In this document: piece by piece, positions 29,875 to 38,171 of the stretch | How the letters are laid out: every line of letters begins with the position of its first letter | Position numbering within the stretch: position 1 is the first letter of the stretch | Assembly (NCBI RefSeq): GCF_000336995.1 | Contig: NZ_AOJI01000017.1 | Span: 348,932-412,931, forward strand | Source of the DNA: Halorubrum aidingense JCM 13560 | GTDB lineage: Archaea > Halobacteriota > Halobacteria > Halobacteriales > Haloferacaceae | Length of the DNA stretch: 64,000 nucleotides | Reading direction: 5' to 3' | The notes under the pieces: model-generated | Told to the model about the DNA's origin: nothing | Seen by the model: only the letters and a program-made list of their open reading frames with translations | Database searches by the model: none | Made by a program: the position numbers and the translations under genes

Positions 29875-30678
29875 GTGAGCGACTCACAGACCGACGCGTC
29901 GACGGAGCAGATGTCGTCACGGGGCATCCTCGACTCGCTGCTCGAGAGCGGGCTCCACGAGATGAATCGAGAGCGATCCGGGCTGCTGCTCTCGGGGCTC
30001 TCGGCGGGGCTCGACATCGGGTTCGGCCCGCTGATGATGGCGGTCGTGTTGACCCTCTCGCCGGGGACTTTCGGCGACCTCACGACCGAGCTGCTGTTGG
30101 CGAGCGTCTACTCCATCGGCTTCATGTTCGTGATCCTGGGCCGCTCGGAGCTGTTCACCGAGCACACGACGCTGGCCGTGATCCCGGTGCTCGACCGGCA
30201 GGCGTCGATCCAACAGTTGGGCCGGCTCTGGGGACTGGTGTACGTCGGGAACCTCGTCGGCGGGCTATTCTTCACCCTCCTCGTGACCCTGTTGATGCCG
30301 GAGCTCGGCGTCGTCGATCCCGCGTCCTTCGAGACGATCGCGCTGAAGCTCGTCGACCACGACCTCCCGTGGCTGTTCATCGGCGGCGTCTTCGCCGGGT
30401 GGCTGATGGGGCTGCTGGCGTGGCTCGTGACGGCGGCGCAAGACACGACCGCCCGGATCCTCCTCGTGTTGATCGTCACCGGAACGATCGGGCTCCTCCA
30501 CCTCCCGCACTCGATCGCGGGCAACGTCGAGGTGCTGTTCGGGCTCGTCGTCTCGGACGCGATCACGCTGACCGACTACATCGGGTTCCTCGTGCTGGCG
30601 ACGCTCGGCAACGCCTTCGGCGGCGCGGTGTTCGTCGCGCTGTTGAAGTACGGTCACGTCGTCCGCGGCGCGAACTAA
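29875..30678 (+). CDS. Formate/nitrite transporter family (FNT) channel
   Basis: A 267-residue membrane protein of the FNT/YfdC-like type. Six helices are visible, with SGLSAGLDIGFGPLMMAVVL, GRSELFTEHTTLAVIPVL, VGNLVGGLFFTLLV and HSIAGNVEVLFGL; the helix-breaking motifs resemble the family's omega and S loops. It could move formate, nitrite or short carboxylates. The start is GTG 29875, since no ATG precedes the first helix. It sits between mce and the mutase gene on the opposite strand. Confidence 0.85.
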   Translation: MSDSQTDASTEQMSSRGILDSLLESGLHEMNRERSGLLLSGLSAGLDIGFGPLMMAVVLTLSPGTFGDLTTELLLASVYSIGFMFVILGRSELFTEHTTLAVIPVLDRQASIQQLGRLWGLVYVGNLVGGLFFTLLVTLLMPELGVVDPASFETIALKLVDHDLPWLFIGGVFAGWLMGLLAWLVTAAQDTTARILLVLIVTGTIGLLHLPHSIAGNVEVLFGLVVSDAITLTDYIGFLVLATLGNAFGGAVFVALLKYGHVVRGAN

Positions 30679-30709
30679 GCGGGTTTCGGAACCGAACCCT
30701 CCCGCCGAC

Positions 30710-32386
30710 TCACCGTCCCGGCTTGTACTCGCCGAACTCCTCGCGGAGCACGTCCGATATCTCCTGGACCGTCGCGTACGCCTTCACGGCGTCGACGATG
30801 TGGGGCATCACGTTCTCGGTGCCCCGCGCGGCCTCGCGCAGCGACGCGAGCGCGTCGTCGACGGCGTCGTCGTCGCGGTCGGCTTTCACCTCGTGGAGAC
30901 GCTCGCGCTGAGCCTGTTCCTGTTCGGGGTCGACCTCCTCTAAGTCCATCTCCGGCTCCTCGTCGACCGCGAACTCGTTGACGCCGACGATGACGCGCTC
31001 GCCCTCCTCGATCTCGCGCTGACGCTCGAAGGCGACGTCCTGGATCTGCCGTTGGACCCACTGGCTCTTCACCGCCTCCAACATGCCGCCGCGGCGGTCG
31101 ACTTCCTCGATGATCTCGAAGGCGTCCTCCTCGATCCCGTCGGTGAGGTTCTCGACGTAGTACGAGCCCGCGAGCGGGTCGATCGTGTCCGCGGCGCCCG
31201 ACTCGTGCGCGAGGATCTGCTGGGTGCGGAGCGCGGTCCGGACCGATTTTTCGGTCGGGAGCGCGAGCGCCTCGTCTTTCCCGTTCGTGTGGAGGCTCTG
31301 GGTGCCGCCGAGCACCGCCGCGAGCGCCTGGTAGGAGACCCGGACGACGTTGTTCTCGATCTGCTGGGCCGTCAGGGTGGAGCCGCCGGTCTGCGTGTGG
31401 AACTTGAGCTGTTTCGATTTGGGGTTCTGCGCGTCGAAGCGCTCCTCCATGATCTGCGCCCACATCCGCCGGGCGGCGCGGAACTTCGCGGCCTCCTCGA
31501 AGATGTTGTTGTGCGCGTTGAAGAAAAACGACAGTTGGGGGGCGAACTCGTCGACGTCGAGGCCGGCGTCGATCGCGGCCTGCACGTACTCGATCCCGTC
31601 ACCGAGGGTGAACGCGACCTCCTGGGCCGCCGTCGAGCCGGCCTCCCGGATGTGGTACCCCGAGATGGAGATGGTGTTGAAGCGGGGGGTCTCGGCGGCG
31701 CAGAAGTCGAAGATGTCCGTGATGAGCCGCATCGACTGCTCGGGCGGATAGATGTAGAGGTTCCGCGCGATGTACTCTTTCATGATGTCGTTCTGGATGG
31801 TTCCCCGAAGCTCCTCGCGGGGCACGCCCTGTTTGTCGCCCATGGCGACGTACATCGCGAGGAGGACGCCCGCCGGGGCGTTAATCGTCATCGACGTCGA
31901 CACCTCGTCGAGCGGGATCCCGTCGAACACGGTTTCGAAGTCGTCGAGCGTGTCGATGGCGACGCCGGACCGCCCGACCTCGCCCTCGGCCATCGCGGCG
32001 TCGGAGTCGTACCCCATCTGCGTCGGGAGGTCGAACGCCATCGAGAGCCCGGAGGAGCCCTGATCGATGAGGTAGTTGAACCGCTCGTTCGTCTCCGCCG
32101 CGGTGCCCATCCCGGCGTACTGCCGCATCGTCCAGAGCCGCCCGCGGTGCATCGTCGAGTAGACGCCGCGCGTGTACGGCTCCTCGCCCGGGTTCCCCAC
32201 GTCCTCGCGGTAGTCGTGGTCGGGGACGTCGGCCGGCGTGTACAGCGGATCGACCTCCTGACCGCCCGTGTCGGTGGTAAACGTCTCCTTGCGCTCGCCG
32301 AATCGGTCGACGGTCTCGCCGTAGGTCCCCGACTCCCACGACGCTTTGGCCTCCCGGATCGCGGCCAGTTCCTCAGGGTCGTACAT
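30710..32386 (-). CDS. Methylmalonyl-CoA mutase, large subunit catalytic domain
   Basis: The 558-residue chain carries only the TIM-barrel catalytic domain, with the B12-binding domain expected on a separate gene as in other archaea. It shows the conserved [21 protein letters not shown] segment in pieces, [14 protein letters not shown], and the C-terminal [17 protein letters not shown]. It isomerises (R)-methylmalonyl-CoA to succinyl-CoA. ATG 32386 was chosen since it matches the usual N-terminus [18 protein letters not shown]; a much longer upstream reading is an artefact opposite the methyltransferase gene. Confidence 0.93.
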   Translation of the reverse strand: MYDPEELAAIREAKASWESGTYGETVDRFGERKETFTTDTGGQEVDPLYTPADVPDHDYREDVGNPGEEPYTRGVYSTMHRGRLWTMRQYAGMGTAAETNERFNYLIDQGSSGLSMAFDLPTQMGYDSDAAMAEGEVGRSGVAIDTLDDFETVFDGIPLDEVSTSMTINAPAGVLLAMYVAMGDKQGVPREELRGTIQNDIMKEYIARNLYIYPPEQSMRLITDIFDFCAAETPRFNTISISGYHIREAGSTAAQEVAFTLGDGIEYVQAAIDAGLDVDEFAPQLSFFFNAHNNIFEEAAKFRAARRMWAQIMEERFDAQNPKSKQLKFHTQTGGSTLTAQQIENNVVRVSYQALAAVLGGTQSLHTNGKDEALALPTEKSVRTALRTQQILAHESGAADTIDPLAGSYYVENLTDGIEEDAFEIIEEVDRRGGMLEAVKSQWVQRQIQDVAFERQREIEEGERVIVGVNEFAVDEEPEMDLEEVDPEQEQAQRERLHEVKADRDDDAVDDALASLREAARGTENVMPHIVDAVKAYATVQEISDVLREEFGEYKPGR

Positions 32387-32500
32387 TATCGAATCGGTCG
32401 GCCGACCGCGACTTAACACTTTTCGGGCGCGAGGCGACCACGACGGTCCCGAATCGTCGCCGGCAGTCGGTTTCAAGTGCCGAGCGGTCCATTTTCCGAC

Positions 32501-33166
32501 ATGGACGTCCTCTCCGACTCGGCCGAGCGTTTCCTCGCCGCGACGGCGCCCGAACACACCGCGACGCAGGCGGAGATGGCCGCCCTCGCGGACGACTGGG
32601 GGTTCCCGATCATCGGTCCCGAGGCGGGCGCGGTCCTGCGGCTGCTCGCCCGACTGACCGACGCCGGGCACGTCTTCGAGTTCGGCTCGGGGTTCGGCTA
32701 CTCCGCGACGTGGTTCCTGCGCGGCGGCGCCGACGCCGTCGTCTGCACCGAGTTCGACGAGGACGAGGCGACCCGAGGGGTCCAGTTCGCCGCCGACGGC
32801 GGGTACGCCGACCGGGTGACCTTCGAGGTGGGCGACGCGATGGAGACGATCGAGCGCTACGACGGCCCCTTCGACGTCGTCCTCATCGACCACCAGAAGG
32901 AGCGGTACGCCGACGCCTACCGGACGGTTCTCCCGAAGGTCCGCACCGGCGGCGTGATCGTCGCCGACAACGTCACGAGAGGCCCCATCGACTTCGCGGA
33001 CCTCGTCGCGCACTTCGAGGACGGCGCCCCCCTACCGGATCCCGAGGTCGACGCGGAGACGCGCGGGATCGGCGAGTACGTCGGCACGGTGCGCTCCGAC
33101 GACGCCGTCGAGACTGCGATCCTGCCGGTCGGCTCCGGGATCGCGGTGTCGACGAAGGTGGCGTGA
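32501..33166 (+). CDS. O-methyltransferase family protein
   Basis: A 221-residue class I SAM-dependent methyltransferase of the catechol/caffeoyl-CoA O-methyltransferase group. [15 protein letters not shown] is the SAM glycine-rich motif, then [10 protein letters not shown] with its acidic residue, [13 protein letters not shown], and [12 protein letters not shown], where the conserved Asp binds metal. The substrate is not known. It is divergent from the mutase gene with a short shared promoter region. Confidence 0.88.
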   Translation: MDVLSDSAERFLAATAPEHTATQAEMAALADDWGFPIIGPEAGAVLRLLARLTDAGHVFEFGSGFGYSATWFLRGGADAVVCTEFDEDEATRGVQFAADGGYADRVTFEVGDAMETIERYDGPFDVVLIDHQKERYADAYRTVLPKVRTGGVIVADNVTRGPIDFADLVAHFEDGAPLPDPEVDAETRGIGEYVGTVRSDDAVETAILPVGSGIAVSTKVA

Positions 33167-33452
33167 GACCGCGAGGACGCGACCCATTTATAAATAAACC
33201 TGCGGTCGGCGCGCTCCGGTGAGCGCCGCTTCGCGGCGCGAATCCGAGCGCGAGGGAGTCGGAGCGGCGCTTATAAGCGCCGCTCCGACGAGGTTGGGGA
33301 GGCGTGAGGTGCGGCCGCGGTGTTGTGTGGGGTGACTGAGTTTTGGCAGCCTTCGTCGCTAGCTTTCCAGCGGCCGTTTATAAGCGATCGACTTCCTCCA
33401 AAACCACCCACGGACCGAACCTATTCGGGCGTCGACACCGAACCCCGACCCG
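33167..33452. other. Intergenic stretch with no gene, containing a 32-bp palindrome
   Basis: No coding signal is seen here. It contains TATA-like elements (33186-33195, 33374-33382), G+C-rich hairpin-forming repeats around 33217-33245, and the palindrome described separately. The TATA box at 33376 is 70 bases ahead of the phosphoesterase ATG. Confidence 0.6.
33258..33289. repeat. Perfect 32-bp palindrome centred on TTATAA
   Basis: Arms of 13 bases (gtcggagcggcgc and its reverse complement) meet around ttataa, with no mismatch across all 32 bases. A TATA-like core at the exact axis is unusual. Confidence 0.95.
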
Positions 33453-34124
33453 ATGAAGGTGGGGCTCATCTCGGACGTGCACGCGAACCTCCCGGCGCTC
33501 GAAACGGTCCTCGACGACATGCCCGCCGTCGACCGGATCGTCTGTGCCGGCGACGTGATCGGGTATAACCCGTGGCCGGCCGAGTGCGTCGAGCGCGTCC
33601 GCGAGGTCGCAGCGACGACCGTTCGCGGGAACCACGACCGCACGGTCGAGACGCCCGAGCGCTACCGGGCCAACCGGATGGCCGAGGCCGGACTCGAACA
33701 CGCGAAGGCGACCCTGTCGGACGATCAACTCGCGTGGCTCCGCGGACTCCCCCGAACCGCCGAGATCGCCGGCGGACGGTACCTCCTTGTGCACTCACAC
33801 CCCGCGGCCGAGCGCGAGGACGCCTACGTCTACCCGGACGAGTTCCCGAACTTGGACCGCCACATGAGCGAGTACGACGGCATCGTCCTCGGACACACCC
33901 ACGTCCAGGGGAAGCGGGCCGTCGCGGGCGGGGTCGTCGTCAACCCCGGCAGCGTCGGGCAGCCGCGCGACGGCGACCCCGACGCGGGGTACGCCGTGCT
34001 CGACACCCAGCGAGACGAGGTGGACCTCCGTCGCGTCGCGTACGACATCGACCGCGTGAGCGACGCCGTCGCGGACGCTGATCTCCCGGAGCGCACCGCC
34101 GAGCGGCTTTATAAAGGTGAGTGA
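33453..34124 (+). CDS. Metallophosphoesterase (YfcE/MJ0936 family)
   Basis: This 223-residue phosphodiesterase-like enzyme uses two metal ions. Motifs appear in order: ISDVHANLPAL (D and H), CAGDVIGYNPWP (GD), RGNHDRTV (GNHD), LVHSHP, and GHTHVQG (GHTH), the complete calcineurin-like set. The MJ0936/YfcE branch has phosphodiesterase activity on synthetic substrates, and its natural substrate is unknown. It starts after a region with a 32-bp palindrome. Confidence 0.92.
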   Translation: MKVGLISDVHANLPALETVLDDMPAVDRIVCAGDVIGYNPWPAECVERVREVAATTVRGNHDRTVETPERYRANRMAEAGLEHAKATLSDDQLAWLRGLPRTAEIAGGRYLLVHSHPAAEREDAYVYPDEFPNLDRHMSEYDGIVLGHTHVQGKRAVAGGVVVNPGSVGQPRDGDPDAGYAVLDTQRDEVDLRRVAYDIDRVSDAVADADLPERTAERLYKGE

Positions 34125-34172
34125 TGGCCGCAACGGAACGACAACGCCGCCCCAATAGCCCCGGCCGATCGC

Positions 34173-34490
34173 TCACGGCCAGATACCGACGACGAGCAGG
34201 AGGTTTCGCGCGGCGATCGCGAGCGAGAGGAGTCCGACGCCGGCGCACATCAGCGTCGCGACGAGCCGTCGGGTCCCGCCGGCGACCGCGACGGGGATGC
34301 CGATGACGATCATCCCCGCGGCCTTGGTGAGCAACATCCCCGGCACGAGCCCGTAACGGCCGATCAGCGCACGTCCAATCGGCGACCCCTCGACGTACTC
34401 GCCGCTGGCGAGCGCGGCGTACGTGGTGCACACGTCGGCGGCGATACCGACCGCCAGGAGGACGACGGCGGCGACGAGTCGGGAGGGCAC
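34173..34490 (-). CDS. Small DUF5658-like membrane protein
   Basis: A 105-residue protein with three or four helices, VAAVVLLAVGIAADVCTTY, GMLLTKAAGMIVIGIPVAV and ATLMCAGVGLLSLAIA. The AADVCTTYAAL...GSPIGRALI pattern resembles DUF5658 small membrane proteins of haloarchaea. Its function is unknown. GTG 34490 is favoured because CGTTTATG at 34516-34523 (minus) is 26-33 bases upstream; GTG 34496 is also possible. It is convergent with the phosphoesterase. Confidence 0.6.
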   Translation of the reverse strand: MPSRLVAAVVLLAVGIAADVCTTYAALASGEYVEGSPIGRALIGRYGLVPGMLLTKAAGMIVIGIPVAVAGGTRRLVATLMCAGVGLLSLAIAARNLLLVVGIWP

Positions 34491-34703
34491 TGCCACAGCG
34501 CACGCGGCGGATCGACATAAACGACCGGGAGGACGACGGCGGTCGATCCGGTTCGGTCCGCCCTCGGCGGCGCGACGATTCGCCGCCGGCGGCGTCGTGC
34601 GCCAGATCGTACCACGAGACGCGGTAACACGCAGACGGCGGGCTGGCCGCGAGGCGCGCACAGCACGAATCCATTTAAACCGGCGCGCGCCGTACCACGG
34701 GTA

Positions 34704-35777
34704 ATGAGTTCGTCCGACGACGAGTACGACATCGCGGTTGTCGGCGGGGGACCGGCCGGTCTCACGACGGCGCTGTACGGCGCCCGACTGGGCCACGAGA
34801 CGGTGCTGATCGACCGCGGCGGCGGCCGCGCGGCGATGATGGCCGACACCCACAACGTGATCGGCGTCACCGAGGAGGTCTCCGGCAACGAGTTCCTCGC
34901 GACCGGCCGCGAGCAGGTGCAGTCGTACGGCGGCACCTTCGAGCGCGGCTTCGTCACCGACGTCGAGGAGACCGACGACGGCCGCTTCCGGCTGACGGTC
35001 GGCGACGACGACCTGCTCGCCGACCGCGTCGTGCTGGCCACGGGCTTTTCGGACAAGCGTCCGGACCCGCCGCTGCCGCGGACCGGAAAGGGACTGCACT
35101 ACTGTCTGCACTGTGACGCGTACATGTTCGTCGACGAGCCGGTGTACGTGATGGGCCACGGCGAGGCGGCCGCCCACGTCGCGATGATCATGCTCAACAT
35201 GACCGACGACGTGGACATCCTGACCCGCGGGGCGGAGCCGACGTGGAGCGAGGAGACCGCGGCGCAGTTGGAGGCGCACCCCGTCGAAATCGTCCACGAG
35301 GACGTGAGCGGCGTCGAGAACGACCCCGACTCCGGGTGGCTCGAAGCCTTGGAGTTCGAGGACGGCACGCGCCGCGAGTACCGCGGCGGATTCCCGATGT
35401 ACGGCTCCGACTACAACACGGCGCTCGCGGAGGGGCTCGGCTGCGACCTCACCGACGGCGGCGAGATCGACGTCGACGATCACGGCCGCACCAGCGTTGA
35501 CGGCGTCTTCGCGGTCGGCGACATCACGCCCGGCCACAACCAGGTGCCGGTCGCGATGGGGCAGGGCGCGAAGGCCGGCCTCGCGATCCACAAGGAGATT
35601 CGCGAGTTCCCGCGCTCGACGGAAGATATCGCCCGTGACGGCCCCGTCGACGCCGACGAGGTGCCGGCGATCTCGGCGGAGCTCTTGGCGACCGCAGTCG
35701 CCCACGAGGGGCACGCCGGCGGGCCGCGAAAAGAGGCGAGCGCCGAACCGGAGCAGCCCGCGACCGACGACGACTGA
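34704..35777 (+). CDS. FAD-dependent thioredoxin-reductase-like oxidoreductase
   Basis: A 357-residue protein with a two-dinucleotide-binding-domain fold. VVGGGPAGLTTALYGARLG binds FAD, and a second region near PVYVMGHGEAAAHVAM would bind NAD(P)H but lacks a strict GxGxxG. The redox pair is CLHC in YCLHCDAYMF, the position of thioredoxin-reductase CxxC. VDGVFAVGDITPGHNQVPVAMGQG closes the FAD domain. It may be an NAD(P)H-dependent thioredoxin or ferredoxin reductase; the electron donor is uncertain. ATTTAAAC at 34673-34680 lies 24-31 bases upstream. Confidence 0.87.
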   Translation: MSSSDDEYDIAVVGGGPAGLTTALYGARLGHETVLIDRGGGRAAMMADTHNVIGVTEEVSGNEFLATGREQVQSYGGTFERGFVTDVEETDDGRFRLTVGDDDLLADRVVLATGFSDKRPDPPLPRTGKGLHYCLHCDAYMFVDEPVYVMGHGEAAAHVAMIMLNMTDDVDILTRGAEPTWSEETAAQLEAHPVEIVHEDVSGVENDPDSGWLEALEFEDGTRREYRGGFPMYGSDYNTALAEGLGCDLTDGGEIDVDDHGRTSVDGVFAVGDITPGHNQVPVAMGQGAKAGLAIHKEIREFPRSTEDIARDGPVDADEVPAISAELLATAVAHEGHAGGPRKEASAEPEQPATDDD

Positions 35778-35897
35778 CGACGGCTGACGACGGCTGAGCC
35801 GCCTGAACTCCCGGCGCCAGCGGCTTCCGAGGCGAGGAGACCCCGGTAGACGGGAGCCGACGCCAATCTTTTTGATCCGGAGCGTTCGACCGTCAGT

Positions 35898-36671
35898 ATG
35901 GGAACCATCGACGCGGACTTCGCCGGCGAGACGGTCGTGGTCACGGGGGGATCGAGCGGTATCGGCCGCGCGGTCGCAACCGGGTTCGGCGACGCGGGAG
36001 CGACCGTGATCAACGCCGACGTTCAGGCGGAACCGAAGGACGTCGACACCGAGACACCCACACACGAGGTCATCGAGGAGCGCGGCGGGACCGCCGCGTT
36101 CGTCGAGACGGACGTCTCCGACCCGAGCCAGATCGAGACAGTGATCGAGGCGGCCCGCGAGTTCGGCGGGGTCGACGTGATGGTGAACAACGCGGGCGTC
36201 CACCGCAGCCTGGAGTTCCTCGACGTCACTCCCGACGACTTCGATTTCGTTCACGGCGTCAACCTCCGCGGCGCGTTCTTCGGCACGCAGCTGGCCGCCA
36301 AGGACATGATCGACCGCGGCGTCGAGGGGGCCATCGTGAACACGTCGTCGACGACGGCCGAGCGCGCGGAGCGGAACCACTCCCACTACGCGGCGACGAA
36401 GGGGGGCATCCAGATGCTCACGCGAAGCGCGGCGCTCGAACTCGACGCGCACGGGATCCGGGTGAACGCGGTCGCCCCGGGTCCGATCGCCACCGAGATT
36501 CGGGAGGGCTGGGCCGATGAGGCGAGAGGGGCCATCGAGGAGTCCGACGGGCTCCCGTCCCGAGCCGGTATCCCCGCTGACCTGCGTGGCGCGTACCTCT
36601 ACCTCGCCTCCGCGGACGCGGGCTACGTGACCGGCGAGACGGTGTGGGTGGACGGCGGATCGAGGCTGTAG
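35898..36671 (+). CDS. Short-chain dehydrogenase/reductase (SDR)
   Basis: This 257-residue classical SDR has the TGGSSGIGRAVA cofactor motif, NNAGVH, the catalytic tetrad region NTSSTTAERAERNHSHYAATKGG (S, Y and K), and GYVTGETVWVDGG near the C-terminus. It could be a 3-oxoacyl-ACP reductase or glucose 1-dehydrogenase relative; the substrate is open. It ends before the tRNA-Gly scar region. Confidence 0.93.
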   Translation: MGTIDADFAGETVVVTGGSSGIGRAVATGFGDAGATVINADVQAEPKDVDTETPTHEVIEERGGTAAFVETDVSDPSQIETVIEAAREFGGVDVMVNNAGVHRSLEFLDVTPDDFDFVHGVNLRGAFFGTQLAAKDMIDRGVEGAIVNTSSTTAERAERNHSHYAATKGGIQMLTRSAALELDAHGIRVNAVAPGPIATEIREGWADEARGAIEESDGLPSRAGIPADLRGAYLYLASADAGYVTGETVWVDGGSRL

Positions 36672-37002
36672 GTCACGAAGTGCGGCTTTCAGGAGTCAAA
36701 TCTCTCTCAGTATTTTTGAGCGAAGCGAGGAACATCGCCGGCCGGGACTCCCGCGAGCGAAGCGATCGGGAGGTCGGCCGGCGCACGACCGAAGGGAGTT
36801 TGCTGAGCGAAGCGAAGCAAACGTCGACTGACGCAGTCAGTCGGAAGTGCGCCGGCCGGGATTTGAACCGGAGGAAGACGGTCCGGGCGTGCGGCGCTTC
36901 GCGTCGTTCCGGGCTGCGACTTCCAGGGTTCAAACCCCTTGGCGCATCTTCCCGCACGACTCACTCGTCGCTGTCGCTCCTCGTTCGTAGTGTGCGGGAA
37001 GA
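36672..37002. other. Non-coding tRNA-scar region between the SDR and tRNA-Gly
   Basis: No gene is supported in these 331 bases. The DNA is full of gagcgaagcga-type short repeats (near 36718, 36757 and 36803), several cgccggccggga fragments matching the tRNA-Gly end, a T-arm-like sequence (gggttcaaacccc at 36925-36937) and an inverted repeat. It looks like layered integration and excision residue. Confidence 0.7.
36848..36869 (-). repeat. Partial copy of the tRNA-Gly 3' end (integration scar)
   Basis: These 22 bases are identical to 37003-37024, the 3' end of tRNA-Gly including discriminator, acceptor strand and T-loop. The copy breaks off in the T-arm, in the same orientation as the tRNA and 155 bases away. 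Confidence 0.85.
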
Positions 37003-37008
37003 TGCGCC
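36940..37008. repeat. 17-bp perfect inverted repeat pair next to tRNA-Gly
   Basis: ggcgcatcttcccgcac at 36940-36956 is the exact reverse complement of 36992-37008, with a 35-base spacer. The right arm runs into the tRNA acceptor end, while the left arm follows a second T-arm-like sequence in inverted orientation. Confidence 0.85.
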
Positions 37009-37073
37009 GGCCGGGATTTGAACCCGGGCCATGAGCTTGGAAGGCTCAGGTCCTACCACTAGACCACCGGCGC
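37003..37073 (-). tRNA. tRNA-Gly (anticodon TCC)
   Basis: On the minus strand the acceptor stem is GCGCCGG/CCGGCGC with discriminator A. The anticodon arm is TGAGC-CTTCCAA-GCTCA, giving anticodon TCC (reads GGA), and the T-loop is TTCAAAT in a CCGGG/CCCGG stem. No CCA is encoded. The 3' end is partly duplicated at 36848-36869. Confidence 0.97.
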
Positions 37074-37164
37074 GCACCTACACGTAGGCCGAACTGTTCT
37101 GATAAACGTTCCGTGTTCCCGTCGAGAGTCGAGTCGACGACGACCCGGAACCGATCGGCAGGAG

Positions 37165-37172
37165 TATTTAAA
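37165..37172 (+). promoter_or_regulatory. Possible TATA box ahead of the DoxX pair
   Basis: TATTTAAA lies 115-122 bases before the DoxX ATG, implying a leader of about 90 bases. The later sequence at 37229-37237 (gtacatatg) is an alternative. Confidence 0.35.
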
Positions 37173-37286
37173 AAGCCACAATATTGAGGGCCGTTCCCGC
37201 TGGATTAGAACGCTTTTCAGGCCCTTAGAAGCCGGTTAGGTACATATGTGTCTCCCCGGTCAACGTTCACTTGCAAGGTGACGACG

Positions 37287-37811
37287 ATGTCATACCAATC
37301 GAGCAATCCCCTGGTCGACGAAGTCGAGTTCGCGCTTGACGGCCCGTGGGCGGCGTACTGGATCGCCTTCCTGCGCGTCGTCACCGGCTGGTGGTTCTTC
37401 CACGCCGGCATCACCAAGATCATCGAAAACGGGCTCTCGTTCACCTACGGGACGGCCTACATGCAGGACATGACGGGCACCGCGCTGGGCGGGCTCCCCG
37501 TCTGGATGGGGAACAACCTCGCGTGGCTCATCGAGCCGGGCGTCCCCCTCTTCGAGACGCTGATCGGGCTCGCGCTGATGGTCGGCGCGTTCACCCGGTT
37601 GGCCGCGTTCGGCGGGGTCATCTTCATGGTCCTGTTCTGGGTGGGCAACGCCGGCTTCGGCAACGGCGTCGTCAACAGCGACCTGATGGGGCTGCTGTTG
37701 TTCATGACGATGATCATGCTCGCGGCCGGTCGATACTACGGGCTCGACGCGGTCATCGAGAAGCTGGACGTCGTCGAACAGCACCCGAAACTCCGCTACC
37801 TGCTCGGCTAA
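37287..37811 (+). CDS. DoxX family membrane protein
   Basis: A 174-residue protein with four hydrophobic helices. FLRVVTGWWFFHAGITKI, PGVPLFETLIGLALMVGAF, GGVIFMVLFWVGNAGFGNG and a terminal DAVIEKLDVV match the DoxX/DoxD-like family, first seen in archaeal terminal oxidase complexes. Its exact redox role is unknown. ATG 37287 follows AAGGTGACGACG, a plausible ribosome-binding site, so the leader is real. It is co-transcribed with the next gene, 13 bases downstream. Confidence 0.85.
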   Translation: MSYQSSNPLVDEVEFALDGPWAAYWIAFLRVVTGWWFFHAGITKIIENGLSFTYGTAYMQDMTGTALGGLPVWMGNNLAWLIEPGVPLFETLIGLALMVGAFTRLAAFGGVIFMVLFWVGNAGFGNGVVNSDLMGLLLFMTMIMLAAGRYYGLDAVIEKLDVVEQHPKLRYLLG

Positions 37812-37824
37812 GAGGTGACATCCA

Positions 37825-38109
37825 ATGACAGACATCATCGACAAGGCGGCGATGGCGCTGAGCGCGGGACTGATGCTGCTCGGAATCGTCGGCATGGGGA
37901 TCATCGAGCTCCTCGTCGGCGCCCCGTACAGCCCGGTCCCGATCACCAACGAGGCGGGCGAGGTCGTGGCGACCCCACTCATCTCGCCGCAGATCCGAAC
38001 GGGCGTCGTGCTGGCCGGCATCGCGGTGCTCGGCCTCTACGCGGCCTACAAAATCGCGACTCCGCTCGCTGAGGACGCGCGGGCCGGCCACGAGACGGTC
38101 GCCGACTGA
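37825..38109 (+). CDS. Small membrane protein downstream of doxX
   Basis: A 94-residue protein with two hydrophobic segments, AMALSAGLMLLGIVGMGIIEL and VVLAGIAVLGLYAAY, separated by a polar loop (PYSPVPITNEAGEVVATP). A ribosome-binding-like GAGGTGACATCC precedes ATG 37825, which suggests translation with the DoxX gene. No family is recognised; a partner of the DoxX protein is plausible from context. Confidence 0.7.
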   Translation: MTDIIDKAAMALSAGLMLLGIVGMGIIELLVGAPYSPVPITNEAGEVVATPLISPQIRTGVVLAGIAVLGLYAAYKIATPLAEDARAGHETVAD

Positions 38110-38171
38110 GGACCGTCCCGACGACGACGCGACCAGTCCGTGACGACGCGACCGGTCCGCAACGATCCTTT

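Noticed and set aside
30710..33013. Extended 767-residue mutase reading
   Set aside because: The upstream part is on the opposite strand of the methyltransferase gene and has no mutase similarity; the family start at 32386 fits.
34173..36452. 759-residue minus-strand frame
   Set aside because: Only the last 105 residues look real (DUF5658-like); the remainder is the mirror of the thioredoxin-reductase-like and SDR genes.
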